In this document: piece after piece, positions 54,210-64,000 of the stretch | Layout of the letters: each line of letters starts with the position of its first letter | Numbering within the stretch: the first letter of the stretch is position 1 | NCBI GenBank assembly: GCA_977006965.1 | Contig: OZ345379.1 | Location: 124,001 to 188,000, forward strand | Origin: Phymatolithon calcareum | Lineage: Eukaryota; Rhodophyta; Florideophyceae; Hapalidiales | Length of the DNA stretch: 64,000 nt | Direction: 5' to 3' | Translations under genes and position numbers: made by a program | Notes under the pieces: generated by a model | Databases searched by the model: none | What the model saw: only the letters and a program-made list of their open reading frames with translations | What the model was told of the DNA's origin: nothing

Positions 54210-55880
54210 AACCACTAGCCATATAGGGCAATTTGCCTCCTTTCTCACGCGTTCAAGATCTTCTCTATGTGCCTTCTTCACCGAGTAGCCCCGTTCATTG
54301 AACAACTACTGCCAGACACACAGGCTGGCTTCCGACCAACCCGTGGATGCCGGGACAATACCTGTATTTTATCATGGACAGTAGATTGGCTGCTCGAAGA
54401 AGGACGCACGGCAACGATTACATACATCGACTTCAAAGCGGCATTTGACTCCATCGACCATGATTTTCTCATATTATCTCTGCGCACCTACGCCTGCCCT
54501 GAGAAATACGTTCGGCTGGTATCGCTCATGTACTCAACGGCAAGCGTCACGGTTCGAGCTCAGCTTCGTGGTGGAGCACTGGTTTTCTCAAGGAAAGTTC
54601 GTATAGAGCGAGGAGTGCTCCAAGGAGACATAATAAGCCCCCTCTGCTTCATTATAGCCCTCGACCGAATATTCCGGAGACACAACCCAGCCTCTGCTGG
54701 CATCTCTCTCACAAGCACACTCCGAATCGACAAACTCGAATACGCTGACGACGTTGCCTTTCTGGACGAAAATGCAGAGGCTGCTCAACGCCGGCTCTCA
54801 CTAATAAACCCAGCAGCAAGTTCCGAGGGAGGGCTAAATATTGCCGCCCATAAGAGTTTCGTGCAGCACATCCGAAAGTCAGCGAGAGTAGCACGCACAA
54901 CCGAAGAAGACGTGGAAGCCATGGACTTCAAGTTCAAGTGCAGCACCTGTGAATGAAAATTTCCGTACGCAAATTCCTTAGAGACACACCGCCGCTTACA
55001 CTGCAGAAAGCCCCCAGAAGCCACGTGGACTGACCCGTCATCATGTCCGCCCGTCGGCGCTAAAGTTGCCATCAGAAAAATGGACGATCTCGGACGATTC
55101 GACTGGCACATGAGCACCGTCGTCCGGATAAATGACAGGGCCAAAATGCGCGTCTCAGTCGAATACTTTGACGGCGAGCCACGCGAAGCTCTTGGCCTCA
55201 GAGAGGAGGAGTGGGGGCTCGTGTTCCCTCCCTCCCGGAGGATCGCGTCCCGTGCAGGATCTCTCGCAGACAAGCTGGTGAAAGCAGCAAAACGGAAAGC
55301 AGCACAGAGCAAACTGGAGCACGTCCAACTAGACGACGACGACCTGGGAAATACCCTACATTTCAAGTATCTTGGAGTAATGCAATCTGCAGATGGGGAC
55401 CCCTTGGTCCCCGTAAACACCCGCGTCGAAATCGCCTGGTCTTGCTATCAAGACCTCAAACGAGTTCTGATGAGCAAGAAACTGCCCACGAGTCTACGTA
55501 TTCGTCTTTTTGGTTCCTCTGTTCTATCCACGCTCTTATACGGTTGCGAATCGTGGAAATTAACGGGAAAAGTGCTGAAGAAACTCAAGTAAACAAGCGC
55601 CAAGATGCTCTCGAGAATATCGGAAAGGCCAATTGCTGACGAGGCCAGAACACCCACCATAGACGTGATAATGCGAGTCAGAGAACTTCGATGGAACTGG
55701 CTTGGTCACATTCTCAGAATGGACGAGCGCCGCCTGGTCCGCCAGGTGCTGATCCAATGCGTCAGACCAACTCATGAATCAATATTTGGTGACTTACCTA
55801 GCCTAGACATCCAAACCGCAGTCCAGCTCGCTAACAATAGAGTAGAGTGGAAAAAACTTAGACCCTCGAATCGCTGCTAG
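54210..55880 (+). mobile_element. Non-LTR retrotransposon reverse transcriptase, two in-frame stops
   Basis: One continuous frame (54267-55880, extending upstream to about 54210) encodes a LINE reverse transcriptase: LLPDTQAGFRPTRGCRDN, TYIDFKAAFDSIDHDFL with catalytic Asp, GVLQGDIISPLCF, and KLEYADDVAFLDEN with the YADD box. After it comes a Cys/His cluster (FKCSTC...LETHRRLHC), then FKYLGVMQSADG, TLLYGCESW, and a C-terminal RWNWLGHILRMDERRLVRQ typical of RTE-like and related LINEs. The frame is interrupted only by TGA (54954-54956) and TAA (55590-55592). No endonuclease domain is visible upstream, so it is 5'-truncated. Confidence 0.85.
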
Positions 55881-57396
55881 ACCCATTAGGGGAAAAGGCA
55901 AAATGAATGAACCACTAGCCACTTTACGTCATCATTCTTGCGCTCCAAGGGACAGCAGTATGCCCAAAGTGCCGACGGTGAACAAAAAGCAAGTCACTCT
56001 GAGAGCAGGACCAGGGCTACCTACTTCGTCATTCTGTTTTTACTCAAGAGGGATAATTGCTCTCACAATACAATTAATGAAGTGGGATTCTATATTGCCG
56101 ACGTCATTAGCAATATACCATGCATGCCTTTCTCAATACAGAATGTCACAACGAAGACACTGAGAAGCGGATCTAAAGGTCTTGCCAATTCATAGCACTC
56201 TGCCGCCCGCGCCAAAGTTTCGTACTCGCTCCACTGCGACAGGTATTCGCTCACCAAATCCCTATTACAAACTACGGAAAATTCGAAAAACGGTTGCGAA
56301 ATGACAGCCCGCTCCCGGTCGAAAAGCACCAACTCCTCTAAGAGGAGTTGGTGCTTTTCGACAGGACTCCTCTTTCGAATAGTTCACGCTCTCATTGTCG
56401 ACCTTTTTGGCCTTCCAGAATCCAATAATATTGGTTATTTCGCGTCGAAAAATCTCCATGAACCCTCCTCAATAGCAGTTCGAGCTCTCCACAATTATGC
56501 AGTGCTGACAGATCTGGGGACTGTCACAACAGGCAATGGCACAGCCCGGCTGTGCCAGTGCCGATACATCGCGTCTCGCCCGTTCTAGTCCCTCAACGTC
56601 TCTTGTCTCCCTTGGGATGGCCAAAAAGAATCATTTTCTCACTCTGGCTCATTCGAGCATTCGGAGAGCAAGAACAAATCTTCTTTTTTCGTGGTTATAT
56701 ATACGGCAGATAAGGCGCAGTCTTCCTGCTCGGGTTTTCGAGATTTGTCGGAATACTTTTGCGAAAATATCTTCTCGACTTCTGCTATAGCTCTCAATTT
56801 TCTCGGTGTCCATAGCGTCATTTCCTTCTTGGCTGTATCAGCGCCTTGTATGTCTTGACGGCTTTCAACGGGCTGAGCCCACACAGCGGGGCCCTGAGCG
56901 ACCTCAATTGATACACGGCGATTTTTGCGTGTCGGATGGACTTGCTTTATTGAAGCATGATATTTGCAGGTCTCCGTGATGCTCAGAGACAAGACAGTTC
57001 TTGGGCTAGTTACATCAGATCTTTTCGAAACAGGACCCCGACAGGCGGCTCATGTTATAAGGAATTTCTTGTTGAAGCATTTGGATTCTTGTCTATGCAA
57101 TGCCTGGTTTGCTTACGTTTCTGGATCGCCCAACTCGTGTTCACATAATTCGGAATCGTTTTTTACGTGAAATATTGCAGGTTTTGCCGTGGAGCACGGC
57201 AGCTTGACTCACATCGAGTGTGACTACCCGTATACGTGCGTACCTGTTGAATGTGTCGTGCTATGCTGTGCGACGCGAAATATTTGTGTTGATTCAGCGT
57301 GCAGTAATTGCCGTTCGGCAGGCTATAAATCTGCAGCATCGCCGCCTGCAAACTCCATACAGCAAGACAAGACGCACCAGCGGACGGAGAGACAAG
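55881..57396. other. Intergenic 1.5 kb with a perfect hairpin
   Basis: It contains the LINE 3' flank, the 22-bp inverted repeat at 56318-56362, and the promoter or leader of the Hint gene. A 117-codon minus frame at 56639-56992 begins in a Lys/Arg-rich region but has no recognised family. The Hint gene frame is open upstream of its ATG from 57220. Confidence 0.4.
56318..56362. repeat. Perfect 22-bp inverted repeat, 1-nt spacer
   Basis: The arm at 56318-56339 (GTCGAAAAGCACCAACTCCT plus CT) is followed by one A and its exact complement at 56341-56362. A near-perfect cruciform or tight RNA hairpin is possible. No coding region overlaps it. Confidence 0.9.
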
Positions 57397-59811
57397 ATGG
57401 ACCTGTTTTTCGGCGCAGTATGCAGAAGTACCATAGCATGCCGGAATACGGACGACAAGTCTAAGAATTGGAGCAGACTTCACGTAAACAGTCGATGGAC
57501 TCTCCCCGCACTCATGTGCGCACTCTTTGTTTTGGCGCACTTTTCGGAGATCAAACCAGCAGTTGCAGTCGTCCTGCCGAATTCAACAATGCACTCGAAT
57601 ACCACAATCCATACGAATTCGACAAGCAACGCGAATACCACAAGCTACATGAACGAGACCAATCCTCTAGCGGGTGCATACAAGCTGTTTCCCTTTTCTA
57701 AGGCCTACACATCTTTGATGCTTGGATATTACTTCGCCAACGCTAGTATGCAAAATGCATCGACTTACGACGAAAATCCGTTTCCAATGCGCCAGATCAA
57801 ATCGGAGGAAAGTGTGTGCCCGAAAAAGGTGCTGCTCGATGTGCACAACACTTCGTCTGGCCTCAAGCTTTCCCTGTACGACCCTTACAACGTATGCCGC
57901 GCCTCGCAGTACATGACTTGGCCAGTGAAGCTGATGGATATAGGGAATCTTTTGGGGCCGATTTTCACCTCATCGTACGATTTGCCTGAGAAGCCCTTCA
58001 TTGAAAACGAGCGCTTTATGTACACCGCCTCGGGCAAAGATCTTTGGAAGTGCGGTGACTTGTTGTTTTCGCAAATTTCACTCTATTCTCTGGCACAGCA
58101 ATTTCTGAATGTGATGCACGCACATCTTTTGAGCTTGGCCGTTCCCCCTTCAGTTCTGAGCCATATGCTTGGAAAGCTGAACCACCAGTCAAGCATGGGC
58201 AACTCACCTTTGCCTGCTGCGTGGAACTCGCCATACATTGAGGAGGCTAAGATGAAACTGCGGGAAACATTCGGTGATCTGAAGCATATCCCTCTCATGG
58301 TCCTAGGTCACACGGAAGGTGCATCTGGCACTGTTTCTGCGCGCAACCCTGACTGCTTCTACGTGAAGGATGGTGAGGATGATGCATCATTCGAAGAAGT
58401 ATCGGAGCACATGAGTGAAGTGCTATCCGCGACGATTCCGATTATCTTGAAGTCTGTTCAAATGCCGATAAAGACTCCCGCGTTGTCGCTGCATATGACC
58501 GACGAGAACTGTTCGATTCCACCCGCCAGTGCGATTGAAAGCATTGAATTTCCGGCCGTTCCTCCATCTCACTATGCACGAGTGGCGATCAACGGGCAAA
58601 TATGTGCTAGCGCAGACGTATCCCGCCTGTCGGACGTGGAAATGATCATGAAGGACGACGCTCTCGGTCGCAAGGGCTTGGCAGTCATGCAAAAGCTCAT
58701 GCCATTGATGAAGAATATCTCGGACAACAAAACCTTCAAATCACAAGCCATTTTGGGTGCATGGTTAGCGCTCAATGCCCACGCTCCCGACGACTTTGTG
58801 CACGATTTGAAGACTGCTATTCTCAAGTCCTTGACTCACGTCGTGCGCCTTGATATATCAAAGTGCCCTAACATTGTTGACAAAAAACCAGTTGGCCTGC
58901 TCCTCTCTATCGTACCTGCGTCCAAGTTGTTCTGCAAAAGTGTTCCTGGAAGCGATTGCACAAAATTAAGTTTTGCAAAAGCTGCTTTCCTCGCCCGAGA
59001 TACTCCGGGCGAAACGGCGTGCTCGTATAGTGCTTTTGAAAGAAATGCAGTGTCCGCAGTGCCCACTGCCCCGAAACCCGAGAATTTTCCCTCTGTCGGT
59101 AGTGGTAACAAGAATGGGGTTTACAATATTACCAACGTTCCTCCACCGCCGTACATTCCTCCTCCTCCACAACTACCAGCCCCAAACACACTACCCAAAT
59201 TGTTGTGGGCATGTTTTCCGGCGAATGCAATGGTGAATCTTCGCAATGGCCATCGAGTGCCCATGAAGGACGTACGCGTTGGTGACATGGTGCAAGTCTC
59301 CCCGAATACGTTCAGCCCGGTCCTTCTGTTCACACATGCGCTTCACGACGTCAGGACTTTGATGACCGTTATTGAGAGCGCTTCTGGGAAGATTGTTTCC
59401 TCCTCAACGCACTACATTCATGCGAATGGGATTCTCATGCTTGCCAAGGATGTCAAAGTGGGCGACTTTATCGTTGTGAAGCACGAACAAGAGCTTCGTC
59501 ATGAAAGAGTGACAGAAGTGACCCTCAAAGTGATGAATGGTTTGTACAACCCGCAGACGAAGTCTGGAGATATACTGGTGCAGTATGGTGACAGCGCCCC
59601 AGTGCTTGCATCTGCCTACACGGCTGCTGTGAGCCCGACTTTGGCGCATTTCTTCATGGCACCTCTGCGTTGGGTACATTCGCAGTTCGGCGCAACCTTC
59701 CCAGGACTTTCCCGCTTTTTTCCCGGAACTCGCATCGGACAGAGCGGAGCTATAGACGGCATTTGCGAGATCATTACTGCTTCTGCGGCTGCCTTCAACG
59801 TTTGGTCTTAG
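57397..59811 (+). CDS. Secreted or membrane protein with C-terminal hedgehog-type Hint domain (804 aa)
   Basis: The first ATG is at 57397. Residues ~34-60 form a hydrophobic segment ending in Ala-rich sequence (LPALMCALFVLAHF), a signal peptide or anchor. An Asn/Thr/Ser-rich stretch with many N-glycosylation sites follows. A ~480-residue ectodomain with scattered cysteines matches no family I know. A Pro-rich linker (VPPPPYIPPPPQLP) leads to the Hint domain at residue 606: CFPANAMV with C606 as the predicted nucleophile, MKDVRVGDMVQV, the His-containing SSTHYIHANG, AKDVKVGDFIVV, GLYNPQTKSGDILV and VLASAYT. Hint domains of hedgehog ('Hog') type cleave themselves by an N-S acyl shift. In animals this adds cholesterol to the N-terminal part; elsewhere the nucleophile is usually water or unknown. 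Processing into a secreted ectodomain is inferred. Confidence 0.85.
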   Translation: MDLFFGAVCRSTIACRNTDDKSKNWSRLHVNSRWTLPALMCALFVLAHFSEIKPAVAVVLPNSTMHSNTTIHTNSTSNANTTSYMNETNPLAGAYKLFPFSKAYTSLMLGYYFANASMQNASTYDENPFPMRQIKSEESVCPKKVLLDVHNTSSGLKLSLYDPYNVCRASQYMTWPVKLMDIGNLLGPIFTSSYDLPEKPFIENERFMYTASGKDLWKCGDLLFSQISLYSLAQQFLNVMHAHLLSLAVPPSVLSHMLGKLNHQSSMGNSPLPAAWNSPYIEEAKMKLRETFGDLKHIPLMVLGHTEGASGTVSARNPDCFYVKDGEDDASFEEVSEHMSEVLSATIPIILKSVQMPIKTPALSLHMTDENCSIPPASAIESIEFPAVPPSHYARVAINGQICASADVSRLSDVEMIMKDDALGRKGLAVMQKLMPLMKNISDNKTFKSQAILGAWLALNAHAPDDFVHDLKTAILKSLTHVVRLDISKCPNIVDKKPVGLLLSIVPASKLFCKSVPGSDCTKLSFAKAAFLARDTPGETACSYSAFERNAVSAVPTAPKPENFPSVGSGNKNGVYNITNVPPPPYIPPPPQLPAPNTLPKLLWACFPANAMVNLRNGHRVPMKDVRVGDMVQVSPNTFSPVLLFTHALHDVRTLMTVIESASGKIVSSSTHYIHANGILMLAKDVKVGDFIVVKHEQELRHERVTEVTLKVMNGLYNPQTKSGDILVQYGDSAPVLASAYTAAVSPTLAHFFMAPLRWVHSQFGATFPGLSRFFPGTRIGQSGAIDGICEIITASAAAFNVWS

Positions 59812-60605
59812 GCTGTCCACTCTCTACATATCTATAGGTACCCTACATTCGTGACTACTTCGAGATGATTAGAAGGTAAATTGTTTTTCATCGCTCTCCA
59901 CCTAAACTACAGGCTTGCACTGAGCGAATGGAATATTGGTAGTCTACTTCCCAAGGTAACCAGATGTATTCTCAGTTTTGCAATGTCACACAAGCAATCG
60001 TGCCCATGTGCTCCGAGTTCGTCATTGAATCGAGGTGGGAAGTAGACTCGACTATGCACGAGAAAGACGTTTACGACAATCGAAGTAGTCCCGAATACCG
60101 TACGTGAATTGACGATATCCCCTTATGTGTCATCACCAGGCCTCAAGAAACACGACGGAGAGTGCGTGTGAACTTATCGATACCCATGATTTCTGGTTCA
60201 GTCTACCCTGAGGGAATATCTGAGATCTGTGCTCTAGTGTACATAGACTAGCGTAGTGAGCTCCTTCCCATTCAATAAGGTGCACCACTTGCCCATTTTG
60301 CACCCAGAATCTTAATTCAGGCCGAACCCTGACTGGACCTGGAGTTCAGTTCTGCCCCGCCTTTCGACGCACGATTATTATGACGTCACTGTGTTCTCCT
60401 GAAACTGACGGTTGAAACACAAGACTGGACAACTCCCCCGTCACTTTTTTGATTTTGTGTTGATTCCTGCCTGTGACTTCGTCCAGTGCAGCGTGCGTCT
60501 TCAGCTCTACAGGTCAACCGCATCTTTTAGAAAGCTCAGGAGTCAATCGTCTGCGCTTACTTGAACGTACTCTGTCAAGTCGAGAAGAGCTTATGACGGC
60601 CTACC
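59812..60605. other. Intergenic 0.8 kb
   Basis: 3' flank of the Hint gene and upstream region of the BACK-like gene. No supported gene. The frame of the next gene has no recognisable BTB domain here, although a first exon could be hidden. Confidence 0.4.
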
Positions 60606-61448
60606 ATGCTTATGCACACTCGAAGGCGGAGAATGGATGGGCAATCGTGGAAAGATCTTGGTTTCCGCGCTATCACTCCTCCCGTTGCCTACCGACAAAC
60701 ACATCAGATTCGATCAGAAAGTCTGGAAGGTATCTGCAGATATTTGAGATCTCGCCTCGTGCAAAGTCGGAAGGAAATCTTTGTTCACGCACTCCAGGTA
60801 GCTGTCGATCATATCTCTGGTCTCAGCGTCTCGGCAAGTCTAAGAAGCACTGGTCTTGTTCTAGAACTATGGGCACTGGCGTACACTCTTGGAATACCGT
60901 CTTTGTATCGCCAAGCAGGCGATTCACTCATATGGAACCTTTCAGACAGAAATTGTCTCAGAACTCTCATTTTTGCCGAACAGGTTGAAATGCCGCAGCC
61001 AAACAGGGTGGCCCATTGTGCAATGGTGCGGGTAGGACAAGCATTTCCAATTCTTGCACAAACCGCAGCATTTCGGCGTTTGAGTCCTGCGTTAAAAAAA
61101 AGAGTGGTTGTTTCGGCATCGGAGAACTTGAATATGTTCAACTGCATTAAGGTCCTGGAACACTCGAGAGCTTATGGACAGTATGCGGTTGCAGCTCGAG
61201 CCTTGTGCTATATCGCGGTCCGGTTTGAGCATGTTTCGGGTACTCCTGACTTTGTTTCTATGTCTAAAGAGGCTCTCATTACGTTGCTCAAGTCTGACGA
61301 GCTGATAGGAGATGATTCGTCTATTGTTAACGGCATTCGTTATTGGGGCCAAAAAGGAATTCGTGGATATGAATGCGATGTTACTGATCTGTTGAATAGC
61401 CATCGCTTCTGGAGGGCGCAAATTGACTCCAAGTTAAAAATCGTGTAG
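60606..61448 (+). CDS. BACK-domain-like protein (280 aa)
   Basis: ATG 60606 opens the frame. The protein is helical. The middle, LRTLIFAEQVEMPQPNRVA, resembles the start of BACK-type repeats. The C-terminal FVSMSKEALITLLKSDELIG followed by IVNGIRYWGQKGI matches the usual BACK pattern (F-S-L, LLxSDEL, then a Trp in the next helix). BACK domains normally follow a BTB domain in Cul3 ubiquitin-ligase adaptors; no BTB is visible upstream. It may be truncated, have a missed 5' exon, or be a stand-alone member. The N-terminal 20 residues (MLMHTRRRRMDGQSW) are basic. Function as an E3 adaptor is inference with moderate support. Confidence 0.55.
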   Translation: MLMHTRRRRMDGQSWKDLGFRAITPPVAYRQTHQIRSESLEGICRYLRSRLVQSRKEIFVHALQVAVDHISGLSVSASLRSTGLVLELWALAYTLGIPSLYRQAGDSLIWNLSDRNCLRTLIFAEQVEMPQPNRVAHCAMVRVGQAFPILAQTAAFRRLSPALKKRVVVSASENLNMFNCIKVLEHSRAYGQYAVAARALCYIAVRFEHVSGTPDFVSMSKEALITLLKSDELIGDDSSIVNGIRYWGQKGIRGYECDVTDLLNSHRFWRAQIDSKLKIV

Positions 61449-61799
61449 ACCAAGCAACAGAAATAGCGAGGATTGGAATGGATTTCTGTTTATTTGAATC
61501 TCCCTTTGTCAACTATCATTGCACCTGAGAGACTTTTCGTTGCGCTACAATCCTTCGCTGACGTTCTTATCTAATTAGTTGATTCCGGACATTTTCTTTG
61601 GACAGTATCAACTTTTTTATTGCAAGTTTTTTTTAAAGCCCCACAGTCTTACGAATATACGGCCAAGGCTTCCTCAGGTGCTACCCTCACTAGGGCGGCT
61701 CTACTCTTATGTCTGATATTCTATATGAGCCCCTAGCATGTACTCGGTTGTTTTTGATAGCTCTTCGTAGCAGTTTTCGAGGCGTCGCTACTTCTTTCA
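61449..61799. other. Short intergenic stretch
   Basis: 3' flank of the BACK-like gene, T-rich near 61614-61635. No gene seen. It borders the minus-strand LINE copy. Confidence 0.4.
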
Positions 61800-62960
61800 T
61801 TACAGGTCTTCTTCATTCTGCATACTCTCGATGACGCTTTTGCTGAAGAGCAAAATGTCATCTAGTGCCTTCTCAGTTGCCGCTCTGTCTTCTTCCTTGA
61901 GTTCATAGGCTGACAAGTTGCGATCCAGTGTCTCCATGTGCTGTCTGACTTTGTTTCCGAATCTATCTGCCATCAGTGTGGTAGACACTTGGGGCAATCT
62001 TCCAAAGTCGTACTGAACCGCCAGTTGCCTGTGTTTCAATTGTGGAAATTTAAGTATTGCAGGGAGTTCTCTTGTCTTGTCGTACGGAATTTTCCTCTTT
62101 CTCTTCGATTCAAGGCTCTCTCCTTCCTTTGTCAGGAATGTTGATCGAAGTGCTTCTGCAAGTTGGTTCGCTATTATGTGCTTCATCGCTTCATCAAACG
62201 GTTCTCTGGTTTCCATTGCTGCGATGTCATTACTTGTGGCTTGGAGCTCTTCTGAGTTTCTTTTCTCTGGCGGTTTCTCTAGGAACTTTCCTTCTTTCGC
62301 CATGGTCCTTCTCAACATCTTGAAAGCTAGTATTTCCCGTCGATGGGAAGCAGCTTGGATTCGACATAGTAGAAGAAGTCTATCCGTCTTTCCTCGAGCC
62401 AGTGGCCAGAAGACTTGTCTGAAAAACGTTTGTTCAACTTCCTTGACGGCGCTCTGAACGTTTTCTGTCCACGGTGTCAAGTGCATAGCGTAACTCCCAA
62501 CGTGGCTGGATTAATGCCTTGTACACCTGGATGCACTTATGTGTACCAATTCCCTTCTTGAATACCCCTAGTGCATGGAGCTCGTACAGAGCGGTCTTTG
62601 CCTTCTTGAGGCGTTGCAACATCAATGTATCTGTAACCCCCTCCGGTCCTAGGGATACTCCGCGGTAGGTGACTTCCGGGACATGTGCGAGGACCTTATT
62701 AGCCAGCTGGAATGTCACGCCCGACGTCTCATCCGATTCAAGTATCTCGCTTTTTCCTTGCTTCGTGTTCCATGCCATCCCGCGTTCTTGGGCCCATTGA
62801 GTGGCTTTGTCTGGACAGTATCAACTGCCATTTCCAGCATCTATTTTTGCATATGGGAAAGTCGTTGTTTGGGCATTAAGTTTGAAATATCCTTGAGGGC
62901 TTCATCTATTTCGGAATCTTCGTTTCTTGCTTGCTCTAGCCAAGAGTATGGGAAGCGGTA
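61800..62960 (-). mobile_element. LINE fragment, minus copy (RT C-terminus and 3' region)
   Basis: The minus strand from about 62960 to 61800 encodes the end of a non-LTR reverse transcriptase (AQERGMAWNTKQGKSEIL, VTYRGVSLGPEGVTDTLM, ALYELHALGVFKKGIGTHKC) and the following C-terminal domain (MHLTPWTENVQSAVKEVEQT, RIQAASHRREILAFKML, KRKRKIPYDKTRELPAILKF). A 1-nt insertion near 62485 shifts the frame, and another shift lies near 62800. The 5' part of the element is absent. Confidence 0.8.
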
Positions 62961-63145
62961 AAATAACCAGTGCGTACAAAGAAGCGTGTGCTTCTCTTTT
63001 TTGAGGGTGAGAAATGGTGGTAGCTCGTTCTTGATGGGCTGACTAGGGCGCTGGCCCTCCCGTCCAGCGGCTTTAGGAGCAGAAATCGCGAGGAAACAAA
63101 AAACTGCATCAATTTCTCCACTCGAGAATTCAATTTTGGCAGGGA

Positions 63146-63913
63146 GTGTTCAAGAAAGGGCTGAGTATACAGAAGTGTATTCAGATATACAAGGCACTAG
63201 TACAGCCACGCTGGGAGAACGCAATGCACTTAACGCCCTGGACAGAAGACGTACAAAATGCCGTCAAGGAAGTAGAAGCTACATTCTTCAATCAAGTATT
63301 CGGGCCATTGGCCCGAGGAAGGACGGATAGGCTCCGTCTCCTGTGCCGGATCCAGGCGGCCGCACATCGACGAGAAATGTTGGCCTTCAAAATGCTGAGA
63401 AGGAACAAGGCGAAAGAACGTATGTATTCAAATGAAGTGCCCGAAAGAAGAAACAACCATGAATGGCAGTACACGAGGAAAGATATCGCCGCGATGGAAA
63501 CCAGAGAGCCGTTCGGTGAAGCTGTAAAGCATATCCAAGCAAACCAATCTTCGCAAGCACTTCGATCGAAATTTCTGGAAATGGAAGGAGACCGCCTAGA
63601 ATCGAAGCGGAAAAGAAAGATACCATACGACAAAACAAGAGAATTGCCAGCAATCTTCAAGTTCCCCAAGGTGAAGCACAGACAACTCGCGCTGCAGTAT
63701 GCCTGTGGCAGATTCCCACTGGTGTCAACAACAAGTATGACTGAAGAATTCGGCACAAGAGCCAGAGAACATATGGAGACCCTTGAACGCACGCTAGCAG
63801 GGTACGAACTCGAAGGAGAAAAACGACTGGAAACAGAAAAGGCGCTAGATGAGCTCTTACTATTTAGCAAGACACTCATAGAACGCATGGAGAACGAAGA
63901 AGGCCTGTATTAA
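63146..63913 (+). mobile_element. LINE fragment, plus copy of the same family
   Basis: A continuous 255-codon frame (FKKGLSIQKCIQIYKALVQP, MHLTPWTEDVQNAVKEVEAT, KIPYDKTRELPAIFKF) closely matches the minus-strand copy at 61800-62600. Homology begins abruptly at the VFKKG position, a typical 5' truncation from incomplete reverse transcription. It stops at TAA 63913. The two copies are arranged head to head, about 190-370 bp apart. Confidence 0.8.
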
Positions 63914-64000
63914 TCCGCAGAATGCAAGGCAAAAAGTGGTCGAGTCCAAGCCCCAACAATCCCGTAGAGGACTGAGATAGGACTACTTTGAGTCCTGAGT
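63914..64000. other. Window end
   Basis: Probable 3' tail of the plus-strand LINE copy. Nothing else is visible before the window ends. Confidence 0.3.

Overview
This is a eukaryotic nuclear window. Genes are on both strands, are mostly free of introns, and lie in short islands between repeat-rich gaps. Three introns could be placed exactly, all GT-AG and short: 79 bp in PHF5A, 88 bp in MIC60 and 139 bp in the ABC1 kinase. The contents suggest a photosynthetic eukaryote, most likely a red alga. The ABC1-family kinase starts MAFLGAR, like red-algal plastid transit peptides. The WD40-like protein belongs to a family I know from plants and algae. A secreted protein carries a hedgehog-type Hint domain, as reported in red algae and some other protists. 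The lineage is inference; no ribosomal RNA or plastid marker is present.

Layout. 1-12.5 kb: an unrecognised Ser/Pro-rich nuclear-type protein, the WD40-like protein, a MIC60/mitofilin homologue with its N-terminal exon, and a small basic protein. 12.5-15.4 kb: a gene-free block with a large fold-back repeat and a dense cluster of the 7-mer TACAGTA. 15.4-21.2 kb: a RING protein with two bHLH-like segments, a DUF952 protein, and a nuclear-type protein with a SUMO-interaction-like motif. 21.3-31 kb: a transposon graveyard (Mutator-like, copia and pogo relics) flanked by two copies of an unknown gene, one broken by a stop codon and one intact. 31.8-42.5 kb: a conserved island with PHF5A, the RNA polymerase I largest subunit, an S4-domain protein, a RAD18-like RING/SAP protein and phosphoserine aminotransferase. 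46-49.3 kb: an unknown protein divergent from the plastid-type ABC1 kinase. 50-56 kb: LINE and copia debris. 57.4-61.4 kb: the Hint-domain protein and a BACK-like protein. 61.8-63.9 kb: two copies of one LINE family, head to head.

Functions. The housekeeping genes cover rRNA transcription (Pol I), splicing (PHF5A), serine synthesis (PSAT), mitochondrial cristae (MIC60) and plastid quinone regulation (ABC1K). The genes do not form one pathway. The most unusual items are the RING-bHLH-bHLH protein, the RAD18-like protein ending in an RPA-binding-type motif, the duplicated gene with a 653-bp identical tract, the fold-back element with its TACAGTA cluster, and the Hint protein with an unrecognised ectodomain. 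All comparisons were made by eye.
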